Origin: Anarhynchus alexandrinus
Taxonomy: Eukaryota; Chordata; Aves; Charadriiformes; Charadriidae
Direction: 5' to 3'
Length of the DNA stretch: 64,000 nt
Assembly: GCA_008711295.1 (NCBI GenBank)
Contig: VUYV01000044.1
Location: forward strand, 1,059,201 to 1,123,200
Position numbers and translations under genes: made by a program. How positions within the stretch are numbered: position 1 is the first letter of the stretch; each line of letters begins with the position of its first letter. The notes beneath the pieces are model-generated. The model was not told the DNA's origin. It did no database searches and was given only the letters and a program-made list of their open reading frames with translations. Of the stretch, positions 1 through 12,290 are shown in pieces.

Positions 1-1530
1 CAGCCAGTGTTCGATCCAGCAGAATGTATGCCTGTCCAAGCCTTGGGTAGCCAGTTGTTCCATGAGAATGCTGTGGGAAACAGTATCAAAGGCTTTACCA
101 AAGTCTAGGTAAATAATATCCACAGCCTTTCCCTCGTCTACCAAGCGGGTCACCTTGTCATAGAATGAGATCAGGTTCGTTAAGCAGGACCTGCCCTTCA
201 TGAGCCTGTGTTGACTGGGCCCGATTGTCTGGTTGTCCTGTAAATAGTATGTAATGGCACTTCAGATGATCTGCTCCATAAGCTTTCCTGGCACCGAGGT
301 CAGACTGATAGGTCTGTAGTTCCCTGGATCCTCTTTCCGGCCCTTCTCATAGATGGGCATCACATCTGCTAATCTCCAGTCCATTGGGACCTCCCCAGTT
401 AGCCAGGACTACTGATAAATTATGAAGAATGGTCTAGTGAGCACATCCATCAACTCCTTCAGCACTCTTGGGTGTAATCCATCTGGCTCCATAGACTTGC
501 GTAGGTCTAGATGGTGCAGCAGGTCACTGACCATTTCCTCTTGGATTATGGAGGCCTCATTCTGGTCCCCATTCCCATCTTCCAGCTCAAGGGGCTGGAT
601 ACCCAACAAACAACTAGTCCAGCTATTAAAGACTGAGGCAAAAGCGGCATTTAGTACCTCAGCCTTTTCCTCATTCTTAGTCACTGTGTTTCCCCTGCAT
701 CCAATAAAGGGGAATGATTCTCCCTAGTCCTCCTTTTGTGGTTAATGTATTTATAGAAGCATTTTTTATTGTCTTTTACAGCAATAGCCAGATTGAGTTC
801 TAGTTGGGCTTTGGTCCTTCTAATTTTCTCCTTGCATAGCTTCACTGCATCTTTATAGTCCTCCTGAGCGGCCTGTCCCCTTTTCCAAAGGCCATAAACT
901 CTCCTTTTGTTCCTGAGTTCCAGCCAAAGCTCTCTGTTCAGCGAGGCTGGTCTTCCACCCCTCCACAGCCCATCTTTCAGGACATGGGTATGGCCTGTTC
1001 CTGCACCTTTAAGACTTCCTTCTTGAAGAGTGCCCAGCCTTCCTAGACTCCTTTGCCCTTCAGGACGGCCTCCCAAGGGATTCTGCCAGTCAGTCTCCTG
1101 AACAGGCCAAAGTCTGCCCTGCAGAAGTCCAAGGTCGCAGTTCTGGTAACCCCCCTCCTCACTTCGCTAAGAATCGAAAATTCTGTTATTTCATGATTGC
1201 TGTGCCCAAGACAGCCTCCAACCATTACAACTCCTACAAGTCCTTCTCTGTTAACAAGCAGCAGGTCCAGGAGGCCACCCTCTCTAGTTGGCTCCTTCAT
1301 CAGCTGTGCCAGGAAGTTATCTTCCACATACTCCAAGAACCTCTGGGACTGTTCCCTCTCTGCTATATTGTATTCCCAGCACACATCTGGGAAGTTGAAG
1401 TTTCCCACAAGAACATGATCATGAAACCTCTCCCACCTGCTTAGAGTATTTTGTCAGCCTCATCTTCCTGATTGGGCAGTCTGTAACAAACTTCCACCAT
1501 GATACCTGCCTTGTTGGCCTTCCCCAATGA
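1..1530 (-). mobile_element. CR1 LINE remnant: ORF2 endonuclease end and reverse transcriptase N-terminal half
   Basis: Read on the minus strand this is the coding part of an avian CR1 retrotransposon. From right to left come the C-terminal part of the apurinic-type endonuclease (1408-1043; GNFNFPDVCW near its start, NREGLVG and GHSNHEITEF later), a linker (1076-681; LNRELWLELRNKRRVYGLW, KEKIRRTKAQLELNLA, DNKKCFYKYI) and the start of reverse transcriptase (684 to 1; EEKAEVLNAAFASVF, SMEPDGLHPRVLKEL, then GNYRPISLTS and the palm motif YLDFGKAFDTVSH near position 110). The pieces lie in different frames and stops interrupt them, so the copy is dead. The catalytic FADD motif and the 3' UTR lie beyond the left edge. 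The right boundary is approximate. Family assignment is from recall of the CR1 protein pattern. Confidence 0.93.
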
Positions 1531-1973
1531 TTAACTGCAATCTCAGCACAAGTCGGTATGCGATGCAAAATGTGAGAGACTATTATCTTCACTTTTAGTA
1601 AAACTTTTTAGAAAAGTCAATAGCCATTGCCCTCATTTAAATATCATTTCCTAAGAAAGTAGTAAAGTATGTAATGATAAAATATTCTGTACCTATCTAA
1701 AAACATCTATGCTTTGATTTCAAAGTATTAAAGCAGAAAAATGTATCATCTACTGATAGCGAATGGATAGAACAGGAGGCCTCACCTTAATATAACACTA
1801 CGATGTTCACTGTTTTCTGTGGCCCACTGTGCATTTAATGTTAGTCAAGGATCTGAGTGACCACACTATCTCCATCTATCTGCAGTAGAGCACTCCTGGC
1901 ACCCTGAACAGTCACCTTCATGTCCTGCCTCAGAATAGCTCCCAAATGGGAGCAGATATCCAGTGTATGTTAT
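1531..1973. other. Unique AT-rich spacer
   Basis: I see no gene or recognisable repeat between the CR1 5' boundary and the LTR. The last five bases, GTTAT (1969-1973), are the left target-site duplication of the LTR that follows. Confidence 0.5.
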
Positions 1974-2506
1974 TGTCCTGGTTTCAGTTGAGATAGAGTT
2001 AATTTTCTTCCTAGTAGCTGCTGTGTTTTAGATTAGGTATGAGAATGATGTTGATAACATACATTGTTTTAGTTTTTGCTAAATAATGTTTATAGTAAGT
2101 CAAGGACTTTTTCAGCTTCTCATAGAAGCTGAGAGGGAGCATAGACAGGACAAGCTGGCCAAAGGAATATCCCATACCATAGACATCATGCTCAGTATAT
2201 AAATGGAGGTTGGCGGGGGGGCAGGGATCTGCAATCACTGCTCGGGACAGGCTGGGCAACCAATCATAAGGTAGTGGGAGCAATGTGTGTTGCATCACTT
2301 TATTTTGTATTTTTTTTTTAACATAATTATTATTCTTTTCCCTTACGGTTCTATTTAAACTGTCTTTACATTTCAACCCATGAGGCTTGTTGGGTTCCCC
2401 CCCCATTTTTCTCCCTCTTCTCCCAACCTTACTGGGGGGTGTGTGGCAGTGGGAGTGACTGAATGGCTGCATGGTCCTAGTTGCTAGCTGGGGTTAAACC
2501 ATGACA
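1974..2506 (+). mobile_element. Solo LTR of an avian endogenous retrovirus, probably ERVL-class (copy 1)
   Basis: A 533-bp element begins TGTCCTGGTTTCAG and ends GGTTAAACCATGACA, so it has the TG...CA termini of an LTR. It is flanked by a perfect 5-bp duplication GTTAT (1969-1973 and 2507-2511). Five-base duplications are typical of ERVL-type proviruses (ERVK usually 6, ERV1 usually 4). A TATATAAA box lies at 2196-2203. No internal gag, pol or env sequence is present on either side, so it is a solo LTR left by LTR-LTR recombination. The start and end sequences match an LTR type common in neoavian birds. The long minus-strand open frame inside it (2011-2472) has no retroviral similarity and is treated as chance. 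Confidence 0.88.
2196..2203 (+). promoter_or_regulatory. TATA box of LTR copy 1
   Basis: TATATAAA lies about 220 bp into the LTR, at the U3 end, where a retroviral core promoter is expected. The related LTR at 8550 has a degenerate version at the same place (GCAATAAAAAG, about 8825-8835). Activity cannot be judged from sequence. Confidence 0.5.
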
Positions 2507-2511
2507 GTTAT

Positions 2512-5500
2512 GTACTCTTCCCCATATAAATGTTTGGTTTGCAGTTTTTAGGTTCAGGTGAATTTGCTGCACCTTCAGAAGTACCTTCACTTACAAAGAC
2601 CTATTCTGTAGGCACAAAGTCCAAAGGGATGCAACTGGACATCACCTCCATTAGGAAAGCTACAGCTTACTGTTTACTCACTCTGCTTTTCATTACGTCT
2701 TCTAATCGTTACAGTTTAGAAGTTCGCCTTCTCTACCTCAAATACTCTTAATAATAATATAGATATCTGGATCTTACTGAATATTTATATATTCTAAGCT
2801 AGACCTCAACTGCATAATTTTAAGAAATATTAGGAGAGTAAGTTACACAATTGCCAGCATTTTGTACACACAAAGAAGGCTAAGTAATTTTCTTGTTCAG
2901 TTGCCTCAATAGCACAAGTGAGGCAAAGCTTATGGTAGGATGCAATACCTGTTATAACTGCTACACCTGGGAAGGAATGGACACACTCTCAGGCATATCA
3001 AGCACTTCTTCAGGTCTGAAATAGAAGCAGCAATCTTCAAAGCTACACTGCTCCGAGTTTAACTAATGTGTTAATCAAGCCATCTGAAAGAAAAGTATCT
3101 CATATCTCTGATATAGGGATGCTTGCTAACAAAGAAAGAGGAGACACAGCTTGATCTGTTAAAACAAAGTAACTCATCTCCCAAAAAACACAGACTTATT
3201 ACTGAGGTGGGGATACAGGAGAAATCAGAAGAGAGGTTAAGAAAATTATAATACCTATGAAACCAATATCTCTAACAAGCCTATCATTTTTACCTTTTAA
3301 CAGAGTCGTGAATTTTAATATTGAGGCTTATCGTTTGAAGGTGCTTTGTAGATGTCCCTTGAGGGTCAGGACTGATTCATCAGAGATAGAGCAGTTACTT
3401 TATGAGAAATGTTCACCTACCAGTCATTGGCATCTCTCACTTATTGATCATCTGCAAGGACCTCGGGGGTTTCTTGACTCCCCTTCTGTAAGGTCATTTG
3501 GTCATGCAGGTTATTTCGTCTGGGGACTACGGAGATATATCAGCAAGTAGATATGCAGTTTTGATAGTGTTATGGAAGCTCAGTACAGGTAATGTGCAGT
3601 CATTTGAAAGACTCCATGCATACATTATGCATTCTTAAAATATAAATTATTGTCTTTCGAAAAAGTTGGGTTTTAATTAGAAATCAAAAATTTCAATTTT
3701 TTTTCCTAGGTCACAAGGGCAAAGATTATATAAATCATGTCCAAAGGACACTAAAGCCATCCAAATGCTTTCTGCTTCATTCAAGACAAGAGAAATACTG
3801 AAACAGAAGCATGTCCCACCCCCACTAAAGAATGTTTACTTTCATTTCCAGAAAGTTAAAAATAGAGTTGAATCTACATGTGAGCTTTAGCATCACTCCC
3901 CTAGCTTCCGAGTTTACAATCTCCTGTAAGGAAGTAGCAAGATTCCTGCGTGCAAGAAAACCTAGATCACAACTACAATACTATACTATTAACAGCTACT
4001 GACTCAGTGATGTCTGAAATATACCCTGCAAGCCTGTTTCATTCTCTTTTCATCTTTTGTGTCAAATTTTTTTAATACATATGTATAAATAGATCTGATT
4101 TTTGTTCATCTTTCAAAAATTTCAGGCTGATTATAGAGTTGTCTAAAGTGCTAAAAATAAGTCTTCAGCTACTGTCTGTGTTCAGTCCTGTACAATTAGA
4201 TTCTTCTTTCATACTTTATATAACAAGATAAAAGATTCCAGTTCTGTAATCTGACTAGCATCCTGGTCTTCTACCTAATTATCTTAGTTTCAGGCTTTTA
4301 TTTTCTATCACATAAGTACCCATTTCATATGATTTATATCTATGTTTTCTTCATGTGTACAGCATATTACAAGATCCAACTGAGCCCCTTTGCTATTCAA
4401 TACTGTCACTTTGAGTTATTTGTAATCATAATTTCTCTTTTCATTTGAGAAAAAATACTTAGCTCTATGTCATTTTCTCTAGATTCACAAGCAGCATCCT
4501 CTCTATTTGCCATTTAAGAAAAAGCCTAACTCATCATCATTGTAGGGACAAAGCTGGCTGCAGCTATATTTGGCAAAGAACAAATTGAGCCTGATTGGAC
4601 CCTCTAAACATCATTTTGATTTTTTTTTTTTTAAACATCACAGCTGCCCTTTCTGGCTTCGAATATGTATTATTTCTGATTTCAATCATTCCTTGAAAAT
4701 TACATCTGATCCTGAATTCAGAGAGAATTTCATGACTAACTTTAGTAGAAGCACAGTCTATATGGTTTATTGCTGCAAACCTTCTGCACTACCAGTAAGC
4801 GACAAATTACAGGTCAGATATCTTACATATAGTAAGTCTCATTTACACACCTAAAATGGAGTGAATTGATTTTCCAGAAGTGGTTAGCACCCACAGGAAA
4901 CAGTTCTGAAAAATTATGTAGCTTTCCTTATGTCCTGAAATTGTAGCTAAACACTCTTGATGTTTGGCAGTGCAACCTTTTTATTTGTACTTTAGTTAGC
5001 TTTACATTATTTGTATGCCTCATCACTCTCATGGTTGATTACAGTAATAATTCTTGAGAAACTTGCTAGTCCCAAAGTATAACAGAGATCAGCTACCTCC
5101 CTTGCCAAATAGGAATGTCTGACATAAGATTATCTGAGTGTATTTCTTCAGAAATTGAAGAGAGTATTTTTCAAGACTAGACTGGATGCTCTTAGTTGGA
5201 CAAAGTTCTTAACAACTTTTTAGTGTATGGTATGTAAACTGGAGATACAGAGCAATTAGTTAGAATGAGATTTTAAACTCAAACACTATTCTTGCAGATT
5301 TGGCTCTTAGTTTTTTCTGAACAAAACCACATAGTATCCAGCATAAGGCTCCTGGAGGTACCTATCAAGTCACCACAGAGATTTTTAGTAACAACAGTGG
5401 TAAAACCAAAGAAATTAACTAGATGGTAAAGTGCCGATCAATATTTATAGCTCAGTATCAAGATGTTTTAAATTTTGTTTACTAGCAATGAAATAAGTCA

Positions 5501-7480
5501 AGACAAACTTCAGACTTCATAATTTCCAGCTGAATGGATTTTAAAAAGGCCAAAATCTTTTGTGAAGTGTAATGATTTATCTGAAGAGCTCTGGCTATAG
5601 TAGTATGTAATTCCAAGGTAGATTTCCCACTCACCAGCAGATTTTTGTCTTGCATATTTCTAAATGCACACATGATCACACACCAAATTTTGCTCTGACT
5701 TGCATCAGCTTAATAAAAAAATAACTGAAATATCCTAGTATATACTTTACCAAGACGAAAGTATTTTAAATGAACAAAAGAGTATTTCACCAAAAGCACT
5801 GTGACACACTTGCTAAATGAGAATCTGTTCAACACTCCCAGTTTTATGATTAAAACCTCTAAAATGCCTAGGGGAATTTTCATTTTTTAAAAACTATCTT
5901 GGGCATAAAATTCTTGCAAAACATGGTGGTTCCACTATCTGAGACACGGAAAAAGGAGAAATATATGCAAATAATATCCCAGTCTCAGGCTCATCAAGGG
6001 AAAAATCAAAGTGAGTTACATCAGGTAGCACCTGTTTAGAACACTTGCTTTTAAATGCTGCATGAATTAGTAGATATTTGAAACTTAAAGCAGTGTGTCA
6101 TCTGCCAGAAGGAAGCTGATAACACTTCAAATGCTAACAACAGTGGAAAACATGTTAGTTTTTTATGGGCAGCAATATCTCTTAAAATAAAAAAATCTCA
6201 TAATATCTCTTAAAAACCATCTTTATTTGAACCATATTAAAACTGAATAATAAGTTAGAAGCAGCATTTCTTCTCCTTGTCCAGATCTTTCAAGATATTG
6301 TTTATGCCCTACAAAGTCTGTGAAAGACTTTTCACTAACAAATGGGATAAAGTGTTGTCTCAAAAAATAACGTGTTTAGTTTTACCTATTTTTAAATGTA
6401 GTCTATTAAAATTCAAAACAGTCAAAAGCAAAAGAACCCAAGTAATCTTACAGAATATGGAAATACTTCTGTTGAAAAATAATATGCGCGAAAGAAAAAA
6501 GGTAGCATTTTCAAAGTGTTCTTAGATTTCAGTCAGCAATTTGTCAAAACCAGCCTGAAGAGCATAGAGTTGAATGATATATATTCATTTGATATACTCA
6601 GTTGTGATTTTTACAGGCAAAAACATTAAGGTTGGAACCTTCTCCCCCCAGCTAACTACTCCTCCTGCTTCTCCCCCCACCTGACAATTCTCCCTTTTAT
6701 CCCACTGCTATAGATAAGCCTAAAATAAACCCTTGGATCTGTACTCCAAATAGACAAGGGCCAGAATTTGTAGCTTGCAGCTTTTCCTGAAAATCAGCCA
6801 ATTCCATACATCTTCTCTCACCACCCCTCCCAAAAAAAGTTCCCATTTGGAATTCAAACCATTAAGGTTAGTATTGTTCTAGAGCTGTTTTGGTTTGGTG
6901 GTGCTGTGGTGGTTTTGGTTTTTTTTTTTTTTCTGCTATAAGACATGAGTTTTTGATCACAAATTTTAGTTTAGAACAATACTTTTGGGCTGAGCCACTT
7001 GCTTTGCAGCTCAGTGTAAATTCAACCTATACCAGTGTATGAACTGCGCATACCAATCATCCGGAACAAACCCATGCAGAATTGCCTGGGTGAATTCAGG
7101 TACTTCAAAGAAATTCTGCAGAGAAAAACAACAGGAAAGCTATTCCAGAGTTACTATTACAGACTGCCAGATCTGAGTATAAGGTGGAAGGGCCAGCCAT
7201 TTCCCACTGTATTTGATCTTTTGGAAACCCTAAGACTGCTCTTTGGCTGACACTGAGGAACAGTAAGATAACATCTGCATCAGAACACTACATTATCATA
7301 TAGCAGTGTAGTTCAGATCTGAGGCCATTCTGCAGTTAAATTAAACTTGATCATCTTTGGCTTTTTCTAGATGAAAATGTGAAAGTTTTAATTCTGTTAG
7401 ATTTTTAGCTTAACAGGTTTTGCAAATCTTACCTCCTCTAATAGTAACTTTACTTCTTACCTACTGCTTTTCATAATTAG
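2512..7480. other. Non-coding AT-rich region with simple repeats
   Basis: No supportable gene. Visible items are a T-run at 4620-4632, a duplicated ATATCTCTTAAAA motif (about 6175 and 6202), a pyrimidine-rich stretch at 6637-6710 and a G/T-rich tract ending in a T-run at 6885-6933. A short CR1-like string at about 5170-5195 is too short to call firmly. The open frames here (such as 3257-3550, 4570-4854 and 6277-6525) have no recognisable domains. Confidence 0.5.
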
Positions 7481-7639
7481 ATCTCAAAGGATTTTACAAA
7501 TTAGAAATGGGATATTTGTTACACTGATTGAGAAACTGAGCTGTAGAAAGGTAAAATGACTTAAGGTCAATTCAACAGGTGAGTGATCCATCTAGGAACA
7601 GACATCCTGGGCTCCAAAACACTGTTCTATTTGCTAGGC
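7481..7639 (+). repeat. Ancient amniote MIR-type SINE (MIR1_Amn-like)
   Basis: The order of landmarks matches the amniote MIR family: ATCTCAAAGGATTTTACAAA, then GAGAAACTGAGCTGTAGAAA, then AATGACTTAAGGTCA, then CATCCTGGGCTCC, then CTGTTCTATTTGCTAGGC (family forms: GAGAAACTGAGGCACAGAGA, TGACTTGCCCAAGGTCA, TGCTCTATCCACTAGGC). It is strongly diverged, as expected for an element older than the bird radiation. Identification is by recall, without an alignment. Confidence 0.65.
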
Positions 7640-8549
7640 GAGCAGTTTCCTACTTGAAGCCCATGGACCCCAGGGGCTCCGCAGATTAAATCTCTAAGGC
7701 TACACAACATGGAATCATGTGCTTTGCTTACCATAGTTTCTATACATGCATCAGAACATATCAGCTATCCTGTGCTAACAGCTCTCCTAGATAGTCCAGC
7801 ACATAGAAGGTCTTTCAGAGTAGTGTTGCCAACCAAGGTCTCAGACAATTTTGCTCTAAACTTTCATCCATGTAGACAACCAGAGCAATAGTGTAGGGTG
7901 ACAGGCAATACACACTCAAATATGCTACTGAGGAACAAGCATATGAGAACTGCCCTGTACTCTGGAGAAGCCTACAGAGCAAACAAGATACCTATCTGTG
8001 TGCACATGCACCTGTTGAGTGCCAACTAAGGTATGCTCCAGCACTTACTGCAGTGGGCAATATGTTTCTGGTGTGCAGGGTGAGGTAGAGGACGGAAGAG
8101 AGGGAGAAGGACAAGGGGAAGAGTGGGGTACAGCACCCAAGGCAGTAACAACCTTTCTATGCAACACACAAACCTTTAACATCAACTGGTGTTAAAATTA
8201 AAATGGAAACTCCTTAACACAACCTTAGTAAAGCAGTTTATACTTTCCATATCTGGTATTCTGGGTTGGCTGAAGTCTCAGGTAGACACATCTACATCGA
8301 TGACACAATGCTTAAGTGCTCAATTGCTCAAGACTATGAAGTAAACAGAACAGGAAGTTTCAAAGAATAAGTAACTAGGTTTCTGATATAATCACGTAAC
8401 TTCAGGTACTTACAACTCATCCAAGCCCTGTCCAATTTGTGAGGAAAATGGCAAGTATGAAAATACCAATGCACTTACGATGGAAAGTCACGATTCAGGA
8501 TCTTGCTACAACAGCCAATAGACACTCTGTTTACCTTACCCTAAGGATC
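7640..8549. other. Non-coding spacer
   Basis: 7640-7700 contains GACCCCAGGGGCTCCGCAGAT, which recalls hAT-type DNA transposon ends, but it is too short to assign. The rest is unique. The last five bases, GGATC (8545-8549), are the left target-site duplication of the next LTR. Confidence 0.4.
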
Positions 8550-9140
8550 TGCCCTGGCTTTGGCTGGGGTAGAGTTGATTTTCTTCATAGTAGCTAATAT
8601 GGTACTGTGTTTCACATTTCTGATGAAAATAAGTGTCAACAACACACTGACGTTTTAGGTATTGCTGAATAGTGCTTACACAGCATCAAGACCTTTTCTG
8701 CTTCTCATACCACCCCACCAGCAAGTAGGCTGGGGGTGCAGAAGAAGCTGTGAGGGGGATGCAGCCAGGACAGCTGACCCCAACTGACCAAAGGGCTATC
8801 CCATACCATATAACATCACACTCAGCAATAAAAAGCTGGGGGAAGGAAGAAGAGGGGACATTCAGAGTTATGGCATTTGTCTTCCCAAGTAACCATTATG
8901 TGTGATGGAGCCCTGCTTCCCTGGAAATGGCTGAACACCCGCCTGCCAATGGGAAGTAGCGAATGAATTCCTTATTTTGCTTTGCTGGCACATACAGCTT
9001 TGCTTTACCTATTAAGCTGTCTTTACCTCAACCCACAAGGTTTGCACTTTTACCCTTCCCGTTCTCATCTCCATCCCACTGTGGGGAGTGAGCAAGTGGC
9101 TGTGTGGGGCTTAGCTGCCCACTGGGGTTAATCCACAACA
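8550..9140 (+). mobile_element. Solo LTR of the same ERV family (copy 2)
   Basis: This is a 591-bp LTR starting TGCCCTGGCTTTGGCTGGGG and ending GGTTAATCCACAACA. It has a perfect 5-bp target-site duplication GGATC (8545-8549 and 9141-9145). It shares an ordered set of blocks with the LTR at 1974: AGAGTTGATTTTCTTC, TAGTAGCTA, CTTTTCTGCTTCTCAT, CCATACCATA...CATCACACTCAGCA, and an end like GGGGTTAA. It is longer than copy 1 because copy 1 lacks the segment around CACCCCACCAGCAAGTAGGCTGG. No internal proviral sequence flanks it. Confidence 0.88.
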
Positions 9141-9145
9141 GGATC

Positions 9146-10467
9146 ACAGGCACTGAGCCCAAGAACAAAAAGGACAGAAAAAGATTTGCAGATGAGTACT
9201 CCCGATCCAGAACAAAATACCATGTTCCAACTGAGTCCCTTTGATCAATCTTTAACTGATGCCTCTGCTATGAGAGATCTTAAGAGACTAAAATGTTTAT
9301 TAAAACTTAAGCATAATGCAGATTTGTCTGTTGCAGAGTTGATAATAAGCAATGGTGATAAGTCACAACATTTGCATAGCTTTACTAGTTTGTACTTAGC
9401 AACAAACTGCCTTGAGGATGCTGACACATATGCATCGTGCACTCTTCAAATCATTGAGACTCCACTGCTGCTAACAGCATCTGAAGTTAGAAAGCACTGC
9501 TCATCAGTTTTTACTGAGATCAAATTTGAACATCAGAAAAACCTCAAGGGCTTGTTTTGACTTTTGAAAGCACTTCTTTCTTAGACTAGAACCTTTTTCT
9601 TCAAGTAGCACATCTTTTCTTTCATTCCCTCCTCAACAATCTCTGCAAGTTCTAATTTTCCACACATATTCCCAGTTGTGAGCATGTTGCTGACAAATCT
9701 AGAGGTACAAATCACAAGTTGAGTGATGGAAAACTCTTTGCTGTTGGAACCAAATTAAAAAAAAAATTCTACTGAACTTTAGGATTGCCTGAATGGATCA
9801 AACCAGTAACAAAAGGGCTGCCTTTAGGCTATTCTGCTAGTTCAGACATGTTTAAAAATGTTGTTGAGTTAACTTCATCCCAGGAGACCTTGTGCTAGAT
9901 CAGGTATCGCTTCCCCTCCCATAGTTCACCAGAATAAATTATAAGCTTGGTTCAATCTGGCAAAAAGACAGATCTAAAACTAGTTTATACTTCCAGATAA
10001 TCCAGTAGTGCACATATCTAATCTTAATGATCACAAATGCAATCTGCAAATGTTACTCTCCTTGCTTTAAAACAGCTAGGGAGTGGGAGTGTTAACATTT
10101 GCTTATCAGACCTAAACACAAGGCAATGAGATTGAAACTATCTATTTAATAGGCTGTGTTATGAAGCAGGAGCTCCTTAGACATTTTACAACACTAATCT
10201 CATAGCAAGCCTTTCCAAAAAGTTTATAGCAGATATTTCTCTTCCTTTAGTTTGCAATGTGCTGATCTTATCCTCTCACTGTTAAGTCTGACAAAAACGA
10301 ATTCAGGGAAAAGTTCCCCAGTGCCTGTAACAGTGATGAACTAAGGTAAGTTAGAAGCTTAAGTTTCTTAGTAGCTTGATCAGTTTAACACAAAGGAACA
10401 ATGAAATACTGTGGCAAATAGTTATAGCACAGATATAGATACTATTAACTTAAGTTACATTTTTAAA
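9146..10467. other. Non-coding spacer with a 124-codon open frame
   Basis: An ATG-initiated frame of 124 codons (9186-9560, plus strand) starts 46 bp after the LTR. I recognise no domain in it. In sequence this AT-rich, two or three frames of this length are expected by chance in 64 kb, so it is not called as a gene. Nothing else stands out in this stretch. Confidence 0.4.
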
Positions 10468-10616
10468 CCTTTTGTTGTCTAGCTGCTTTTGATTTTACTT
10501 AAGATACACATCAGTCCCCAACTGTCCCCTTTCCATGTCAGCTCTGTGACATAAACAATCTGCTATCTCAGTGCTTTTCCCCATACCACTTTTACTGAAA
10601 TAGAGAACATCATATA
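10468..10616 (+). repeat. 149-bp local direct repeat, copy 1
   Basis: This block (CCTTTTGTTGTCTAGC ... GAACATCATATA) recurs at 12142-12290 with no gaps, about 10 substitutions by eye (roughly 93% identity) and an offset of 1674 bp. Similarity stops sharply on both sides. It matches no family I know. The two copies bracket the CR1 at 11650-11924. Confidence 0.85.
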
Positions 10617-11649
10617 AATGGTCCAACTACGCGGTCTGAGGCAGCGTACATGAAATTGTAGTTTATGCTTAGCAGCACTATTACGTAAGATTAGAATAAC
10701 CAACATCTTTAATTTCTACAAACGTATTGCATTTTAAAACAGTCTTACAGGTCATTCTACATCTGTCTTTATGTGATGTTGAATCCTTCTGCAATTTAAG
10801 CATTGAAATATTTTGTCCCCATTCTGACACATTATCATAAATTCTAAGGACTACAGTAAGGATGACTATTCCTAGGGGCATAATATTAGCTGCATATGAG
10901 ATTGATGTTGGTAACTACAATGAAGCATAATACCACTACCTCTGCTATAACAAAGCATTAGAAGTTCTCTTGCTGACCTACAGCTCTAAAAATAAATGCT
11001 GAGTGACTTGAATAGCTTTGCAGCAGTTCCTAAGTTAAAAAGATTGAACTACAACAGACAAATTTAATACAGCATTGTGAATTCTCCAAGTACAATTAAA
11101 ACAAGTATGATTTGAAGCTTGCATTCTCACATACTTTCATACATACCAATACTCAGGCAATGCTGCAATTCAATATTAAACACGCATATGAAGCTACATG
11201 ACAAACACAGGTAACACTCAAGTCTCATACTATCTTGACCTCAATGAAGAAATGGTTTTCAAAAATTTGGACAACAGTCCCATGCATTTAGCTACTACTA
11301 AATTTTAATAACTCCATAAGTCAACAGCGATGCATCCTCAAAAGCTTATAAATACTCTCCACCACCTTTTATATTTACAACTTTATTAATACTTCTTTCT
11401 ACCTTCTCTGACCTAGTAATACACATGGGAACAGTCTTACCATGACTAACCACAAAGGTCAAGCAAATTATTAAGTAACTAATTCTGGAGAACTGGATGA
11501 AGTCTGAGTGGATGCCTCAGTGAGTATCTTCAAGCAGGAAGATATGTGTTTGTTTATTATGATTTGAAATTATTGCTGCAGATATTTATGACAACAAAAG
11601 GTACCTTGTTCTCCCAATGTTCCATGAATTTGTTTAAGATACTCTTCTC
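10617..11649. other. Non-coding spacer between the repeat copies
   Basis: No gene is recognised. A minus-strand frame at 10681-10881 has no family features. The sequence is otherwise unique and AT-rich. Confidence 0.4.
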
Positions 11650-11924
11650 ACTAGTAACAAGCGATAGGACAAGAGGAAATGGCCTCAAGTTAAGCCAGGG
11701 GAGGTCTAGGATGGATATTAGAAAAAAGTTCTTCACTGAAAGGGTTAAGCATTGGAACAGGTTGCTCAGGGAAGTGGTGGAGTTGCCATCCTGGGAGGTA
11801 TTTTAAAGACAGGTAGAAGTGGTACTTAGGGACATGATTTAGTGGTGGTTTTCACAGTGTTAGGTTGATTGTTGGACTTGATCTTAAAGGTCCCTTCCAA
11901 CCTAGACAATTCTATGATTCTATA
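11650..11924 (+). mobile_element. CR1 LINE 3' end, 5'-truncated
   Basis: The sequence follows the CR1 3' region: AGTAACAAGCGATAGGACA, GGAAATGGCCTCAAGTTAAG, GGATATTAGAAAAAAGTTC, GGTTGCTCAGGGAAGTGGTGG, GGACTTGATCTTAAAGGTCC, and the terminal signature AATTCTATGATTCTATA. Like most avian CR1 copies it is severely 5'-truncated, leaving about 275 bp. The end of the ORF survives only as broken codons (the open frame at 11546-11806 partly overlaps it: [20 protein letters not shown]). Confidence 0.93.
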
Positions 11925-12141
11925 CAGTCAAAAGTAGAAGGCGGCAACCAGCAAATCTGAGAAACATAAGAGTAACACAAAGTAATTTTCAAAGTTGATG
12001 GCCACTAGTAATACACAGAATAGATAGGAGTCAAACTGTTTTCATGTCCCTCTCCGAAAGCTTCCTTGGAAGTTAGACTTGTGGATTTAAGATATTTCAT
12101 ACCACTATAATGTACACTGCCATTCAGCTCACATTTTACCT

Positions 12142-12290
12142 CCTTTTGTTGTCTAGCTGCTTTTGATTTTACTTAAGATACACATCAGTCCCTGACTGCC
12201 CCCTTTCCATGTCAGCTCTGCAACACAAACAATCTGCTATCTCAGTATTTTTCCACATACCACTTTTACTGAAATAGAGAACATCACATA
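12142..12290 (+). repeat. 149-bp local direct repeat, copy 2
   Basis: Second copy of the block at 10468-10616. Nearly all differences are transitions (for example CCCCAACTGT against CCCTGACTGC), which suggests ordinary neutral decay after duplication. Confidence 0.85.

Noticed and set aside
2011..2472. 153-codon minus-strand open frame
   Set aside because: It lies antisense inside a solo LTR, has no retroviral or other recognisable domain, and is within reach of chance for a window of this size and composition.
5160..5200. CR1-like string (TTTTTCAAGACTAGACTGGATG)
   Set aside because: It resembles a CR1 3' UTR motif, but only about 25 bases match and neither flank continues the element.
7640..7700. 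hAT-like end (GACCCCAGGGGCTCCGCAGA)
   Set aside because: The match is short, with no inverted partner and no 8-bp target duplication found.
9186..9560. 124-codon plus-strand ATG frame beside an LTR
   Set aside because: At a stop frequency near 6% per codon, two or three frames of this length are expected by chance in 64 kb. No domain, no splice context and no codon bias stand out.
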